Source: Pseudomonas sp. MMS21 TM103 (GTDB lineage: Bacteria; Pseudomonadota; Gammaproteobacteria; Pseudomonadales; Pseudomonadaceae). Taken from it: a stretch of 64,000 nucleotides of DNA. A model generated the notes under the pieces. That model ran no database searches, was not told where the DNA came from, and saw only the letters and a program-made list of their open reading frames with translations. Position numbers and translations under genes: made by a program. Below, piece by piece: positions 46,438-55,092 of the stretch. Within the stretch, counting starts at the first letter, position 1; each line of letters starts with the position of its first letter. The DNA lies in NCBI RefSeq assembly GCF_022132145.1, contig NZ_JAJISP010000001.1:1116001-1180000 (forward strand), given 5' to 3'.

Positions 46438-47293
46438 GCCGTGGACCACGCCGCCAGCTCAGCAGGCTGTGACCGAGCAGCGCGAGGAGAATGATGCTGC
46501 CGCCCAGCAGTACCTGGCCACCCGGGGCCTCGTCGAGCAGCCACCAGACCCATAATGGCCCGAGCACCACTTCCAGCAGCAGCAACAAGCCCACATCGGT
46601 GGCGCTGATCCAGCGCGGCCCGAGCTGAATCAGCATGAACGCCAGCGGTAGCAACACTCCGGCCATCAGCGCCAGTACCAGCCACTGCTGTGCGGCAAGA
46701 GTCGGGGTGCCGCCGAAGACGAACCCCAGCAGCGACACCAACAGGGCGCCGGGAATCAACGCCGGACTCATGTCCACCGCCGGTTGGCTGCGCGCCAGGG
46801 TGAAATTAACGGCCAGCAATGTGGCGGCCGCCAGCGCCAGCAGACTGCCGGTCAGGCTGCTATCCGGTGACTCATCGGCGACGATCAACAGGACGCCCCC
46901 GAGGCAGACCAGTATCGCCAGCAGAGTGCGCAGGGCCAGGCGCTCGCCCAGCCAAAACCAGGCCAAGGCGGCAGCGATCAATGGCGACAGGCTGAAGATC
47001 AACAGGGTACTGGCCGCCCCGGCCAGGCCTATGGCGTGGACGAAACACAGCGTACTGAAACAGTAGCTCAGCGCGCAGCCGACGCCGGTCCAGCCGCAAC
47101 GGCAAAATGCTCCGGGTAGCGCGCCGCGATAGCGCCAGGTCAGCAGCAGGCCCAGGCCGATCGCCATCAGCAGACCGCGCCATGCCAGGATCTGCAGGGC
47201 ATCGCCGGACAGCCAGCGTAGCACCAGGGCATCCGGTGAAATCACCAGCATGCCCAGGGCGGTCAGGAGCAAGCCCTTCTGTCTGTCCTGCAC
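46424..47293 (-). CDS. EamA/DMT family transporter
   Basis: A ten-helix membrane protein of 289 residues built from two EamA repeats (about 10-135 and 150-285). Examples are LLTALGMLVISPDALVLRWL near the start and LGERLALRTLLAILVCLGGV at the end of the first repeat. The start is a GTG with AGGA seven bases upstream; no in-frame ATG is near. Members export amino acids, metabolites or drugs. It lies 66 bases downstream of eutA in the same direction, so it may be the last gene of the ectoine operon and not a core gene. The substrate is unknown. Confidence 0.82.
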   Translation of the reverse strand: MQDRQKGLLLTALGMLVISPDALVLRWLSGDALQILAWRGLLMAIGLGLLLTWRYRGALPGAFCRCGWTGVGCALSYCFSTLCFVHAIGLAGAASTLLIFSLSPLIAAALAWFWLGERLALRTLLAILVCLGGVLLIVADESPDSSLTGSLLALAAATLLAVNFTLARSQPAVDMSPALIPGALLVSLLGFVFGGTPTLAAQQWLVLALMAGVLLPLAFMLIQLGPRWISATDVGLLLLLEVVLGPLWVWWLLDEAPGGQVLLGGSIILLALLGHSLLSWRRGPRPVSA

Positions 47294-47359
47294 TTTTTCT
47301 TCCTTGTATGACTGCCCAACGGTAGCCGCGAAGGGTATCGCTGCGCTCAACCCATACCG

Positions 47360-48151
47360 CTAGCAGCCTGCCAGGCGACTATCGCTGAGCAGGCTGCCGA
47401 AGTCCGCCGGCCGGTGCACGCAACCGGCCAGTTGCAGGGCATGCCAGAACATCGCCTGGTTACTGGAGATCACCGGCAGACCCAGGCTGCGCTCCAGCTC
47501 GGCGAGCATACCCAGGGTGCGCAGGTTGGTGCAGGCGAGAAACAACGCGTCGACCCGCTGACCGATCAGCAGCTCGCGCGCCGCCTGCTCAATCGCCGCC
47601 TCGGGAATTCGCGGGATCTCGGCATCCTCCAGCACGGCGAAGGTACCGAAGGCCACCACCTCGTGGCCAGCCTGCTCCAGCCCCTGGCAGAGCGGGTAGT
47701 TGACCTCGCCGATGTAGGGTGTGAGCACTGCGATGCGTCGGGCGTCGAGACCGCGCAAAGCAGCCTTGACCGCACTCCAGGGATTAGTCACCGGGACGCC
47801 CGGGTGCGACTGGCTGATCAGCCGGGTTACCTCCTGCTCACCGATCAACATGCTGCCGGAGGTGCAGCCGAATGCCAGCACGTCCAGCGGCAAGCCCGGC
47901 ACCAGCTGCGCGCTGGACTGAGCGAGTCCCTGTGCCAGAGCGCGCAGCCCCTCGGGGGTGACTTTAGGGCTGCAGGGGGTGCGGGTGCTGTACAGCTCAA
48001 TGCGCTCGCCGAGTAACTGGCGCCATTCGTTTTCCAGAGTAAAGTCGCTGGCCAGTTGCACCAGGCCGATGCGCACATGGCTGTCATCCGCGGCGCGCTG
48101 ATGCTCGTAGATGCGTTGCCATTTCTGAAAACCGGCGAAGGACAGTGACAT
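47360..48151 (-). CDS. eutA: EutA: Asp/Glu racemase / maleate isomerase-like protein
   Basis: A 263-residue Asp/Glu racemase superfamily protein. Two cysteines in the family's catalytic positions are C96 in AFGCTSGSML and C207 in FLACTNLRTLG. In ectoine-degrading bacteria this gene travels with eutB and eutC; the trio is thought to convert 5-hydroxyectoine or its breakdown products into ectoine pathway intermediates, but the chemistry is not settled. Its ATG is one base after the eutC stop (TGA-g-ATG), which implies translational coupling. The name refers to ectoine utilisation, not ethanolamine. Identification rests mainly on the gene neighbourhood. Confidence 0.85.
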   Translation of the reverse strand: MSLSFAGFQKWQRIYEHQRAADDSHVRIGLVQLASDFTLENEWRQLLGERIELYSTRTPCSPKVTPEGLRALAQGLAQSSAQLVPGLPLDVLAFGCTSGSMLIGEQEVTRLISQSHPGVPVTNPWSAVKAALRGLDARRIAVLTPYIGEVNYPLCQGLEQAGHEVVAFGTFAVLEDAEIPRIPEAAIEQAARELLIGQRVDALFLACTNLRTLGMLAELERSLGLPVISSNQAMFWHALQLAGCVHRPADFGSLLSDSRLAGC

Positions 48152-48152
48152 C

Positions 48153-49097
48153 TCAAGCCCCCTCGAGCAGGTGCGCAGCGTAGTTGGCGATCGCGGTGTC
48201 CTGCACCCCGGTTCCGGTCAGGTCGCACACCGTGATCTGCTCGGCCGCAGTGCGCGCCTGGCAGCCTTCGGCGATCAGACTGCCCAGCTCGAATACCTCG
48301 CGCTCAAGCGCCGGGGCGTGATGCAGTTCGCCGAGGGTCTGAGACTGACTGAGGCGATCGACCACCACTATGTCAGCGTTGGCCAGGATGGCCGGCTCCA
48401 GTTCGTTCTTGTGCGGATTGTCCGAGCCCATAGCGGTGACATGCACCCCCCTGGGCAGGTCGCTCCAGCGCAGCACAGGTTCGCGCGCCGGGGTAGTGGT
48501 GATGACGATATCGGCCTGGGCGCAGGCACTGGCGGCGCTGGCGTGCACGGTCACCGGCAGGCCGTGATAGGCACGCATATGGGTGGCATAGGCCTCGGCC
48601 TTTGCGCGGTCGCGGGCGTGTACATGCACCTCGCGGATGTCGCGTACCAGGCGCAGGGCAGCGACCTGCAGCTCAGCCTGCAGGCCTGCACCGATCACCG
48701 CGACGCTGCGTGCATCGGTGCGCGACAGGTGCTTGGCGGCGATGGCGCCGGCCAGCGCGGTGCGGATGTCGGTCAGGTAGCCCTCGTCGAACAGCACCGC
48801 CTCGACCAGCCCGGTCTTGGCCGAGAACAGCAGCATCAAACCGTTGAGGCTGGGCAGACCGAGCGCGGGGTTATCGAAGAAGCCGGGACTGATCTTGATC
48901 GCGAAGCACGGCCAGCCGCGAATATGCGCGGTCTTCACGTCGACCTCGCCGTTGCTTTCGACGATATTCATGCTGAGGATCGGTGGCATCTCGACCTCGC
49001 CACGACCGAGGGCGGCAAAACCAGCTTCGACCGCCTCCAGGGCGGCCTGATCCAGTTTCACCCGCTTGGCAATCTGCTGGCGGTTATAGATCTGCAT
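48153..49097 (-). CDS. eutC: EutC: ornithine cyclodeaminase-like protein
   Basis: An NAD-dependent ornithine cyclodeaminase/mu-crystallin family protein of 314 residues. The Rossmann motif is SVAVIGAGLQAELQVAAL near residues 127-144. The substrate lysine region is VKTAHIRGWPCFAIKIS near 54, followed by LFDEGYLTDIRTALAGAIA near 101, a highly conserved family stretch. In ectoine catabolic clusters it is the standard partner of eutA and eutB. Its start overlaps the end of eutB by 14 bases. The reaction in this pathway is not established. Confidence 0.87.
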   Translation of the reverse strand: MQIYNRQQIAKRVKLDQAALEAVEAGFAALGRGEVEMPPILSMNIVESNGEVDVKTAHIRGWPCFAIKISPGFFDNPALGLPSLNGLMLLFSAKTGLVEAVLFDEGYLTDIRTALAGAIAAKHLSRTDARSVAVIGAGLQAELQVAALRLVRDIREVHVHARDRAKAEAYATHMRAYHGLPVTVHASAASACAQADIVITTTPAREPVLRWSDLPRGVHVTAMGSDNPHKNELEPAILANADIVVVDRLSQSQTLGELHHAPALEREVFELGSLIAEGCQARTAAEQITVCDLTGTGVQDTAIANYAAHLLEGA

Positions 49098-50079
49098 AGG
49101 GGCGCTCTCCGGCCAGGCGGCAGGCCTCGGCAAAGGTTTTATTCGACAGGTTCTGGCCACTGACCACCAAGGCCACCCGCCGTCCAGACAGGTCGAGCCG
49201 GTACTGCTCGACGGCGGCGACACCAACGGCAGCGGCGCCTTCGACCAACATCTTTTCCTCATGCAGGAAGTGCAACATGGCGCGGGCGATCTGCGTCTCG
49301 TCGACCTTGTAGCCGCGGTCCATGTAGCGCTGGGTCATGGCGAAGGTCCAGGCGTTGTCCAGGCCAATGCCGCCGCCCAGGCTGTCAGCAAGCGACGCCA
49401 CCTCGGGCACCTGCACCGGATGGCCGGCGGCCAGGCTCTCGAGCATCGCCGCGCCCTGGTTCATGCTCACCCCGATCACCTCGGCCCGCGGGTTGATGGC
49501 CTTGACCGCCAAGCCGACGCCGGCAATCAGGCCACCACCGGACAGGCCGGCGAACACCAGGTCGGTGTCGGGCTGCTCCTCCATGATCTCCAGGCCGCAG
49601 GTGCCCTGGCCGGCGATCACCAGCGGGTCGTCGAAGGGCGAGACATAGGCCAGGCCCTGCTCGTCGCGCAAACGGCGCGCCTCGACGTCGGCCTCGTCCT
49701 GGGCTTCACCATGGATCACCAGCTCGGCACCGCTCTGGCGCAGGGCCTCGACCTTGTTCTCCGGCACCAGACGCGAAATGCACACCGTAACCGGGATGCT
49801 CAGGTGCCGTCCGGCATAGGCCAGTGCGCGACCGAAGTTGCCGGTGGACATGGTCACCACGCCACGCGCGCGTTGCGCGGTGTCCAGGCCTAGCAGTGCA
49901 TTGGTCGCACCGCGCAGCTTGAAGGCGCCGGTCGGCTGCAGGTTGTCCAGCTTCAGCCAGACCTCGCAGTTCCAGCGTTGCGACAACGACTCGGAGCGCA
50001 CCAGCGGGGTGCGCAGGACTAACCCGGCAATGCGCTGGCGCGCCAGGTAGATGTCATGCAGGGTTAGTTCGTGGTGCAT
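49084..50079 (-). CDS. eutB: EutB: threonine dehydratase-like PLP enzyme
   Basis: A fold-type II PLP enzyme of 331 residues, similar to threonine/serine dehydratases. The PLP lysine is K54 in PTGAFKLRGATNAL. The phosphate-binding glycine loop is GLSGGGLIAGVGLAV near residue 177. There is no C-terminal ACT regulatory domain, so it is the short catabolic type. ATG with GGGGA upstream is preferred to a TTG four codons earlier. In ectoine clusters eutB probably acts on a hydroxylated intermediate such as hydroxy-diaminobutyrate; this is inference. Products of such enzymes include enamines, on which RidA could act. Confidence 0.87.
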   Translation of the reverse strand: MHHELTLHDIYLARQRIAGLVLRTPLVRSESLSQRWNCEVWLKLDNLQPTGAFKLRGATNALLGLDTAQRARGVVTMSTGNFGRALAYAGRHLSIPVTVCISRLVPENKVEALRQSGAELVIHGEAQDEADVEARRLRDEQGLAYVSPFDDPLVIAGQGTCGLEIMEEQPDTDLVFAGLSGGGLIAGVGLAVKAINPRAEVIGVSMNQGAAMLESLAAGHPVQVPEVASLADSLGGGIGLDNAWTFAMTQRYMDRGYKVDETQIARAMLHFLHEEKMLVEGAAAVGVAAVEQYRLDLSGRRVALVVSGQNLSNKTFAEACRLAGERPYADL

Positions 50080-50152
50080 ACAAATCCCCAACAGTCAGTG
50101 AAACCAACAAGCCGGAGACCTTGCCGCCCCCGGTTCTGACTAGCGGCAAGCC

Positions 50153-51559
50153 TTACTTGGCCTGCCAGGCGCCGCTGCTGATCAGCTTGTCGGTGACCTT
50201 GTTCACCGCGCGTTCGGCGCGGCCGACAATGTCATCCACATCATCACGGGTGACCACCAACGGCGGCGCGAAGCCAAGGATGTCGCCGTGCGGCATTGCG
50301 CGTGCGATCAGGCCTTCCTCCATACAGGCGGCAGAGATCATCGGGCCAACCTTGAGGCTGGGGTCGAAGTGCTGGCGCTTGCTACGGTCGCTGGAGAATT
50401 CCAGGGCCGCCAGCAAGCCGATACCGCGAACCTCGCCGACCAGCGGATGCTCGGCGAAAGTGGCCTGCATGCGCTGCTGCAGGTAGGCGCCGGTATCCCG
50501 AGCGTTGCCAGTAAGGTTCTCGCGGTCGATGATGTTCAGGTTGGCGATGGCCGCGGCGATGCCAATGGGGTGACCCGAGTAGGTATAGCCATGGCCGATG
50601 GCGCCGAACTGGTCGGTGCCCTGCTCCAGCACCTGCCACACGCGCTCGCCGACGATGACCCCGGACAACGGTTGGTAGGCCGAGGTCAGGCCCTTGGCCA
50701 CGGTAATCAGGTCTGGCTTCATTTCGTAGTACTGCGAGCCGAAGTCCACACCCAGACGACCGAAACCGCAGACTACTTCGTCGGCAATCAAGAGGATGTC
50801 GTACTTGTCCAGCACCTTGCGGATCTCCGCCCAGTAGCCCTGTGGCGGCGGCACGATGCCGCCGGTGCCGAGTACCGGCTCGCCGATCATCGCCGCGACA
50901 GTGTCCGGGCCTTCGGCGAGGATCATTTCCTCGAGTTTTTGCGCGCAATAACGGGAGAAATCCAACTCGCTCATGGCGTCGTCGGGGCGGCGATAGTAGA
51001 CCGGCGCGACGGTGTGCTTAATGCGTTCCAGGGGCAGGTCGAAGTGGGCATGAAACACCGGCAGGCCGGTCATGGAACCGGAGGCGATGCTCGAACCGTG
51101 GTAGCCGCGGTCGCGGGAGATGACCTTCTTCTTCTCCTTGCGGCCGAGGATGTTGTTGTAGTACCAGACCAGCTTGAGCTGGGTCTCGTTGGCGTCCGAG
51201 CCGGACATGCCGTAGTAGACCTTGCTCATGCCCTGACCGGCGAGCGTTACGATGCGCTCGGATAGCGTGGCCAGGCCTTCGGTCGTGTGGCCGACATAGG
51301 TGTGGTAGTAGGCCAGTTGCTTGGCCTGCTCGTAGATTGCCTCGGCCATCTCGGTGCGGCCGTAGCCGATGTTCACGCAATACAGGCCGGCGAAGCCATC
51401 GATGAACTCGTTGCCCAGCGAATCCTGGATGCGGATGCCCTTGGCACCGGTGACGATCCGCGCCGGGCTCTCGCCGTGGGCGTGCTGTTTGAGGTGGGTG
51501 GAGGCGTGAAACACGTTCTGGCGGTCGATCTCGATGATCTTCTGGGTGTCGATAGTCAT
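50153..51559 (-). CDS. doeD: Diaminobutyrate aminotransferase of ectoine degradation
   Basis: A class III PLP aminotransferase of 468 residues. It would convert L-2,4-diaminobutyrate to aspartate semialdehyde. Marks are YYGMSGSDANETQLKLVWYY near residue 115, the cofactor aspartate in LLIADEVVCGFGR (D260) and the PLP lysine in TVAKGLTSAY (K289). GAGGG precedes the ATG. It follows doeC by 74 bases. The adjacent doeA, doeB and doeC genes support degradation over ectoine synthesis (ectB); no ectA or ectC gene is present. Also called atf in Ruegeria clusters. Confidence 0.87.
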   Translation of the reverse strand: MTIDTQKIIEIDRQNVFHASTHLKQHAHGESPARIVTGAKGIRIQDSLGNEFIDGFAGLYCVNIGYGRTEMAEAIYEQAKQLAYYHTYVGHTTEGLATLSERIVTLAGQGMSKVYYGMSGSDANETQLKLVWYYNNILGRKEKKKVISRDRGYHGSSIASGSMTGLPVFHAHFDLPLERIKHTVAPVYYRRPDDAMSELDFSRYCAQKLEEMILAEGPDTVAAMIGEPVLGTGGIVPPPQGYWAEIRKVLDKYDILLIADEVVCGFGRLGVDFGSQYYEMKPDLITVAKGLTSAYQPLSGVIVGERVWQVLEQGTDQFGAIGHGYTYSGHPIGIAAAIANLNIIDRENLTGNARDTGAYLQQRMQATFAEHPLVGEVRGIGLLAALEFSSDRSKRQHFDPSLKVGPMISAACMEEGLIARAMPHGDILGFAPPLVVTRDDVDDIVGRAERAVNKVTDKLISSGAWQAK

Positions 51560-51633
51560 GGCATTGCCCTCATGTAATTCGTGAATGGTGTTGGCGCGGA
51601 TCTCAACTGATGACCGCACGAGCGCAGTAGCTT

Positions 51634-53106
51634 TCAACTGCCGCTGGCACTGGGTAGGCCACCCAGGCAGTAATATTTGATCTGGCTGTACTCATCGAGA
51701 CCGTGGCGCGAGCCTTCACGACCGAGACCCGATTGCTTAACGCCGCCGAAGGGCACGGCGGGGCCAGTCATCTTCACCGAGTTGACGCTGACCATGCCGA
51801 ACTCCAGGCCACGCAGCAGTTGCCAGACCTGGCGCATGTCGTAGCCAAAGACATAGGCGGCCAGGCCATACTCCGTGTCGTTGGCCTGGTCGATCAGCTG
51901 TTCCAGGTTGTCCCAGGCCAGCACACCGGCCACCGGGGCGAAGTTCTCCTCGCGATAGACGCGCATCTCGGGCGTCACGTCGGCCAGCAGGGTCGGGATG
52001 AAGAAGTTGTGGCCGGGAGCCAGACTTTGATCGCCGACCAACAGTCGTGCCCCCTTGGCCACAGCGTCGTCCACCAGTTCCTGGGCCTTGGCCACCGCCT
52101 TGGCGTTGATCAGCGGGCCCTGATTGACCCCGCGGACCAAGCCATTGCCAACAGTCAGTTCGCCCATGCGCCGGGCGAACGCGGCGAGAAAGGGCTCGTA
52201 CAGCGAGCGATGGACGAAGATGCGGTTGGCTGCCAGGCAGTCCTGGCCGGTGGTCTGGAACTTGGCGTCAATCGCCGCCTGGGCGGCCTGCTCCACGTCC
52301 ATGTCCGGCAGGACGATGAAGGGCGCGTTGCCGCCCAGCTCCATGGAGCACTTCTTCACCGTGGCCGCGGCCTGCTGCAGCAGCAGACGGCCGACCCGGG
52401 TCGAGCCGGTGAAGGACAGCGCCTTGACCTTGTCGCTGGCGCAGAGCACCTGGGAAACCATCTGTGGTTCGCCGGTGATGACGTTGAATACCCCGGCGGG
52501 GAAGCCGGCGCGCTCAGCCAGCTCGGCCAGTGCCAGGGCAGAGAACGGCGTCTCGCCGGCTGGCTTGACCAATACGCTGCAACCCACGGCCAGCGCCGCG
52601 GCGGCCTTGCGGGTGATCATCGCGCAGGGAAAGTTCCATGGCGTGATCAGGGCCACCACGCCGATCGGCTCACGCACGCTGCCCAGCTGTGCATTGCGGA
52701 TATGACTGGGGATGGTCTCGCCGTAGGCACGCCGCGCCTCCTCGGCAAACCAGCGAATAAAGGAGGCGGCGTAGTCGATCTCACCACGCGACTCGTCGAG
52801 AGGCTTGCCCTGCTCCAGGGTCATCAGCCGGGCCAGGTCTTCCTTATTGTCCACCAGCAGATCGTGCCACTTGTTGAGGATCACACCGCGGGCATCCACC
52901 GACAGCGCGCGCCAGGCCGGGAAGGCGGCTTGCGCAGCTTCGATGGCTTGCTCGACCTGACTGGCGTCGAGCTGGGCGCAACGGCCGATGGTGTCATCGC
53001 TAGCCGGATTGAAAACGGCTTCATCGCGCCCCTCGTGGCCGGCGACCCATTTGCCGTTGACGTAGGCCAACTGGCGGACCAGGCGTGGATCTTTAAGCAT
53101 ATGCAT
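51634..53106 (-). CDS. doeC: Aspartate-semialdehyde dehydrogenase of ectoine degradation
   Basis: An aldehyde dehydrogenase of 490 residues, close to the succinate-semialdehyde dehydrogenase (GabD) group. It would oxidise aspartate semialdehyde to aspartate. Motifs are TPWNFPCAMITRK near residue 155, FTGSTRVGR near 232, catalytic E256 in CSMELGGNAPF and nucleophile C290 in TTGQDCLAANR. GGGGA lies eight bases before the ATG; a second ATG two codons later is possible. It is distinct from the KauB-type enzyme at the left end. GabD function on GABA cannot be excluded from sequence alone, but the neighbours argue for DoeC (Ssd). Confidence 0.85.
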   Translation of the reverse strand: MHMLKDPRLVRQLAYVNGKWVAGHEGRDEAVFNPASDDTIGRCAQLDASQVEQAIEAAQAAFPAWRALSVDARGVILNKWHDLLVDNKEDLARLMTLEQGKPLDESRGEIDYAASFIRWFAEEARRAYGETIPSHIRNAQLGSVREPIGVVALITPWNFPCAMITRKAAAALAVGCSVLVKPAGETPFSALALAELAERAGFPAGVFNVITGEPQMVSQVLCASDKVKALSFTGSTRVGRLLLQQAAATVKKCSMELGGNAPFIVLPDMDVEQAAQAAIDAKFQTTGQDCLAANRIFVHRSLYEPFLAAFARRMGELTVGNGLVRGVNQGPLINAKAVAKAQELVDDAVAKGARLLVGDQSLAPGHNFFIPTLLADVTPEMRVYREENFAPVAGVLAWDNLEQLIDQANDTEYGLAAYVFGYDMRQVWQLLRGLEFGMVSVNSVKMTGPAVPFGGVKQSGLGREGSRHGLDEYSQIKYYCLGGLPSASGS

Positions 53107-53327
53107 GGACAGCGTCCCCTCTTCAGGTCTGGTCGCTGCGAGTTCGCGGCCAGAGCGTGGTGCGTGTTTACAGCGTCCACTTTAGGGCTTGTCGGACGAC
53201 GGCTTTTTCTCTTCAGGGGGTGACTGGGCTGTGTTTTTTTTCTTTTCCGGTGGCTTACCGAGGTTTTTTTCTGCACCTGGGCGCGGCAAATACCAACGGC
53301 CACCACCAGGATTAGAGAGAGCCTCAG
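53107..53327. other. Gap between doeX and doeC
   Basis: The 221 bases contain no supported gene. The strand read leftward is rich in purine runs (several stretches of five to eight A). I saw no clear terminator or -35/-10 pair, but a promoter for doeC could lie here. Confidence 0.4.
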
Positions 53328-53804
53328 TTACTCTTCTTCACCCTCGAGCAATAGCGCAGGCTCGCTGTGTTTGATGGTCTTGGTGACGATGTAGGTGAAG
53401 TAGCGCTCGATGCCCAAGTCAGCCATCAGCCAGCGGTCGATCAGGCGCTGGTACTGGTCGATGTCACGCGCCATGACCTTGACGATGTAGTCGATACCGC
53501 CGCCGGTGGCGTAGCACTCGGTTACTTCGGGGCAGTCTTGCATGGCACTTTCGAAGCGCTGGAAGGCTTCGCGGCTATGCTGCTTGAGGCTGATTTCGAC
53601 CATCACAGCGGCACGCTTGAACAGCATCTCGGTGTTCAAAATGGCGCCATAGCCGCGGATGATGCCAGCGTCTTCGAGGCGCTTGACCCGTTCCCAGCAG
53701 GGGCTGATAGACAGGCTGATGGCTTCGGCCAGGCTGGATTTGGTGATCCGCCCGTTACTCTGCAGGATGCGCAGAATCTTCAGGTCGTAACTGTCCAGAC
53801 GCAT
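53328..53804 (-). CDS. doeX: AsnC/Lrp family regulator of ectoine catabolism
   Basis: A Lrp/AsnC-type transcription factor of 158 residues. The N-terminal helix-turn-helix begins MRLDSYDLKILRILQSNGRI and contains SLAEAISLSISPCWERVKRL. The C-terminal RAM/AsnC domain has the pattern PEVTECYATGGGIDYIVKVM. GGAG six bases upstream selects this ATG over an earlier GTG. In Halomonas doeX and Ruegeria asnC lie in the same clusters and are thought to sense pathway intermediates such as diaminobutyrate. Here it sits between uehA and doeC on the same strand. Confidence 0.88.
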   Translation of the reverse strand: MRLDSYDLKILRILQSNGRITKSSLAEAISLSISPCWERVKRLEDAGIIRGYGAILNTEMLFKRAAVMVEISLKQHSREAFQRFESAMQDCPEVTECYATGGGIDYIVKVMARDIDQYQRLIDRWLMADLGIERYFTYIVTKTIKHSEPALLLEGEEE

Positions 53805-53974
53805 AAACCGCTCCACGGCGAAAAAAGGCTATGTCGTGGGTTGGTCGGCAGGCTTGGCGCTGCGCCCAGTCCTTCCTGCGTGTGCACGGCACATCCTGCA
53901 GGAGCAGCCACCGCGCACCGCATATCCGAAACATAGCTAAAATACACCGGCGAGCTGACCCGCCGGCACAGGGC

Positions 53975-55036
53975 TTACTGCTGTTTCAACGCAGCAACTT
54001 CCTGTTCTTCCAGCACGGCAATTTCCTGCTCCAGCGCCTTGAGCACGGTACCCGCTTCGGGACCGGCCAGGTCCACCAGTTTGTCGCGCATCGGCTGACT
54101 GGCCTTGCGGAAGGCCGCTTGCTCTTCCTCATTCAGGTGCACCAACTGGATACTTGGCTTGGCCTGCTTGATCTTCTCCAGGCGCTCGTTGTTGTACTTC
54201 GCCTGGGTCTCGAAGATATAAGGCGCCAACTCACCCACGGTCTCGTCGATGATCGTGCGTTGCTTGGCTGGCAGGCCCTGATACCAGGACTCACTGGACA
54301 GTACGGCGACGGTGAACTGCTGATGACCCGACCAGGTCATGACATCGTTGACCTCATAGAACTTCATTTCCTCAATAGCGAAGACCGGGTTTTCCTGGCC
54401 GTCGATCATCTTCAACTGCAGGGCGCCATATACCTCGGAATAGGGCAACGGCGTCGGCACTGCACCGAACGACTTGTAGGTCTCGACCAACATCGGCGAG
54501 GCCATCACACGCATCTTCACGTTGTCGAAATCGGCCGGCTTGCGCACCACCTTGTTGGTGGTCCAGACCATAGCGCCTTCTGGGTACATGCTCAGCAGGC
54601 GTAGGTTGCGAGTCTTCAGCTTGTCGGCGATGGGGCCATAAATGGTCGGGCTTTCGGTGAGCAGCTTGAGGTTGACCTGGTTGTTCTGGGACAGCAGATA
54701 GGGCACCGAGAACACCTGCATGCCTGGGGCAGTCGAACCGAGAATGCCGGTCGAGCCGTGAGTGAACTGCAGGACGCCGTTGGCTACCAGTTCGGTGAGA
54801 TCCTCCGACTCGCCCAAGGCACCGTAGGGATAGACGGTGACGCTGATGTCACCTCCGCTCTTCTCTTCCACCAGCTGCTTGAACTTTTGCGCATAGGCGT
54901 CCTGGACGCTGCCACTGATTTCCTCCAGCGCGAACTTCCACTCTTCTGCAGCGGCCGCAAGGCCCGCCTGACTAATCAGGGTCAGGCCTATCGCTGCAGC
55001 CAGGCCCGCTTTCTTCAGTTTGCTTAGTGTGCTCAT
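53975..55036 (-). CDS. uehA: Ectoine TRAP transporter, periplasmic binding protein
   Basis: A DctP-family TRAP solute receptor of 353 residues. A signal peptide (MSTLSKLKKAGLAAAIGLTL, cleavage near LAAAA-EEW) is followed by the mature domain. Features shared with TeaA/UehA ectoine receptors, as I recall them, are EEW near the mature start, ALEEISGSVQDAYAQKFKQL, YGALGESEDL, MRVMASPMLVETYKSFGA and the ligand loop IDGQENPVFAIEE. The arginine in MRVM and the asparagine in GQENP are ligand contacts in TeaA. GGAG lies eight bases upstream. It is separated in strand and by about 4 kb from its membrane partners. Confidence 0.88.
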   Translation of the reverse strand: MSTLSKLKKAGLAAAIGLTLISQAGLAAAAEEWKFALEEISGSVQDAYAQKFKQLVEEKSGGDISVTVYPYGALGESEDLTELVANGVLQFTHGSTGILGSTAPGMQVFSVPYLLSQNNQVNLKLLTESPTIYGPIADKLKTRNLRLLSMYPEGAMVWTTNKVVRKPADFDNVKMRVMASPMLVETYKSFGAVPTPLPYSEVYGALQLKMIDGQENPVFAIEEMKFYEVNDVMTWSGHQQFTVAVLSSESWYQGLPAKQRTIIDETVGELAPYIFETQAKYNNERLEKIKQAKPSIQLVHLNEEEQAAFRKASQPMRDKLVDLAGPEAGTVLKALEQEIAVLEEQEVAALKQQ

Positions 55037-55092
55037 GATGAGGTCTCCGCTTGCTGTTATTGTCATGGAATTACGACCGAGCTAGCCGGCCT

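Noticed and set aside
47360..50079. eutABC as ethanolamine utilisation genes
   Set aside because: The names coincide, but the products are racemase-, dehydratase- and cyclodeaminase-like. No ethanolamine ammonia-lyase or microcompartment gene is present.
50153..51559. Aminotransferase as ectB of ectoine synthesis
   Set aside because: No ectA, ectC, ectD or ask_ect gene is present, and the gene lies among degradation genes. Degradation (doeD/atf) fits better.
53189..53306. T-rich runs near doeX as a terminator
   Set aside because: The T runs are not preceded by a stable stem on either strand.
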